64,000 nucleotides of DNA, taken from positions 39,607,089-39,671,088 of the forward strand of contig RSEF01000003.1 of NCBI GenBank assembly GCA_003993805.1, given 5' to 3'. Below the pieces are notes generated by a model. The model ran no database searches and was not told the origin of the DNA. It worked only from the letters and a program-made list of their open reading frames with translations. How positions within the stretch are numbered: position 1 is the first letter of the stretch; each line of letters opens with the position of its first letter. Of this stretch, positions 62,385 to 64,000 are shown one piece after another. The DNA comes from Himantopus leucocephalus. Lineage: Eukaryota; Chordata; Aves; Charadriiformes; Recurvirostridae. The translations under genes and the position numbers were made by a program.

Positions 62385-63810
62385 ATGAAGAGAAAATGGT
62401 GGGTTATTGTCTTAAGTGACTCCCTCCTGAGAGGAACAGATGCTTCAGCCGGAGCTGCCTTTCAGGAAAGTTTGCTGCCTCCCTGGGACTTGATTTAAAT
62501 ACGTTACCAGGAAATTTCCTAGCCTGGTATGGTCCTCAGATTATTATCTGCTATTTCTTTCTCATGTGGCTACCAACAAAGTCATAGTGAGAAGTCCAAG
62601 AGTGATCAAAGGAGAGTTCAGGGCCTTGGAAAGATTGCTAAAGGGGTCAGGAGTGCAGGTAGTTTTCTTTTCTATCCTCCCAGTTGTCAGGAATGACATC
62701 AAAAGAAGCAGGCAGACACAGTTTATCAATACCTGGCTCTGAAGCTGGTGTCACCAGCAGAATTTTGGATTTTTTGATCATGGGATCATCTATACAACAC
62801 CAGATGTAAGATTATTCTATAAAGAATTAAAGGAAATCTCTAGATGAGTTGTCTTTGTCCTTATGAGCAACTTCAACTTCCCAGATACTAATTAACATAA
62901 AGCAGACACAAGCAGGTCAAGGAATTTCCTGAATAGTATTGAAGATAACATTTTGATACAGGTACTGAGGGAACTGACTAGGAAAGGTGAGCTCTTAAAT
63001 CTGGTTTTGTAGATAGAGATGATCTTGTGGATGATGTGATGATTGGTGGCTGTCTTGGCCACAGTGATTATTAAATGGTTAAGTTTAAAGTATTTGCTGG
63101 TACGAGAAAAACTGTCAGCAGAGCTACTACCCTGGATTTTGGAAATCAGACTTCAGGCTGCTCAAGAAACTAGTTAGAAAGGTCCCCTAGGAATTTGCTT
63201 TCGAGGGTATTGGGGTCCTTAAATGCTGGTCACTTTTTAAGACCCACCTTTTAAGAACACAGGAGCAGGCAATTCCCACATGTAAAAAATCAAGCAAGTG
63301 GGGCAGAAGGCTAGCTTGGCTGAACAGGGATCTCCTTCTGGAACTTAGGAGGAAAAAGAAAGTGTACGGACTTTGGAAGCAAAGTCAGGCTACGCAGGAG
63401 AACTACTGAGATGCTGTAAAGACACAATTCATATGGCCAAAGCTCAGCTGGAATTGAAGACTGCAAGTACTGTGGTGGATTACAAAAAAAAAGGCTTTTT
63501 AAAAGTATGTTAACAGCAAAAAGAGGACTAAAGAAAACACTGGTCCATTACATGATGAGGTTGGTCACCTCACAAACAGAGATGAAGATAAAGCAGAGAC
63601 ATTTAATGCCTTCTTCACCCCTGTCTCTAACACCAATAATGGGCCTTGTGACCCCCCCCAGAACCCTGGGCAAAGGACCATGATTATGGGAGTTACATGC
63701 TCCTGGTCAAGTTCAAACTTGTACAGGATTTGCTGCTGCAACTGAATGCACATAATTCTATGGGGCCTGACAGGATTCATAGCACTGTGGAATAATTACT
63801 AAAATGATCA
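62385..63810 (+). mobile_element. Decayed CR1 LINE with ORF1 esterase and ORF2 remnants
   Basis: At 62403-62450 a frame reads VIVLSDSLLRGTDAS, matching the GDSL block of the SGNH-type esterase found in CR1 ORF1, with the first Gly changed to Ser. Further blocks follow in order: FRALERLLKGSGVQVVFFS, ILPVVRN and NFGFFDHGIIYTTPDV (to about 62808). ORF2-like sequence follows: a LMSNFNFPD endonuclease block near 62855, AWLNRDLLLELRRKKKVYGL near 63320, and a TKENTGPLHDEVGHL..NAFF block near 63535-63615 before the reverse transcriptase. Stops and frameshifts occur throughout and the start of ORF2 appears deleted. Sense with PLD5. Confidence 0.85.
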
Positions 63811-64000
63811 AAAACATAGCATTGTTTGCACATTAAGGAAAGGTATAAAATCAAAAGGTTTCTAGGGTAGAATACAGCTGCAGCTGATATGCGAAGAATC
63901 CACTACATCTGCGATTACCTGTACAATATTACTTGCAAAGCAACGGGGGGTGGAGTAGGATGGAGATCCTACAGCCAAGCCCTGTGATAATACAGCAGAT
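63811..64000 (+). other. Window end, unassigned
   Basis: May be the decayed continuation of the CR1 element or flank. I cannot tell from sequence alone. Confidence 0.4.

Overview
The window looks like bird nuclear DNA. It is AT-rich and almost entirely non-coding. It carries CR1 LINE fragments with the bird-type 3' end, and LTRs of kinds I know from many non-chicken bird genomes. The only functional coding sequence I can support is two internal exons of PLD5 (inactive phospholipase D family member 5) on the + strand, at 5322-5436 and 30955-31082. They join in frame across a 25.5-kb intron and together encode 81 codons that closely follow vertebrate PLD5. This includes the degenerate first HKD motif, in which the catalytic His and Lys are Gln and Ser. 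The upstream and downstream PLD5 exons are outside the window or not recognisable in it, so almost all the remaining sequence is probably PLD5 intron.

Layout. 1-5321: intronic, no recognised element apart from simple repeats. 5322-5436: PLD5 exon. 5437-30954: large intron with one CR1 3' tail (12007-12225), a G-quadruplex-type motif near 11.7 kb, a C-depleted purine-rich tract near 20 kb, and five places where a single N separates two near-identical tandem copies of local sequence. 30955-31082: second PLD5 exon. 31083-51000: intron with a CR1 fragment broken by a 100-N gap (36.2-36.4 kb), an (ATT)n microsatellite interrupted by an N, and a CpG-dense patch at 50162-50598. 51000-64000: repeat-rich end, holding an LTR-like end next to a 10-N gap, a disabled intronless fragment of DESI2 on the minus strand, a CR1 3' fragment, a 972-bp LTR with TG..CA termini and a matching 4-bp flank, a second diverged LTR, and a CR1 remnant keeping pieces of both ORF1 (esterase) and ORF2.

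There is no operon, CRISPR array or gene cluster, and I find no convincing new biological system. The best leads are the DESI2 fragment, whose match stops at what I believe is an exon boundary and then continues as an open frame of unknown origin; the N-flanked duplications, which look like two alleles placed side by side at contig joins; and the intronic CpG-dense patch. Names of repeat families and of DESI2 rest on recognition from memory without database searches.
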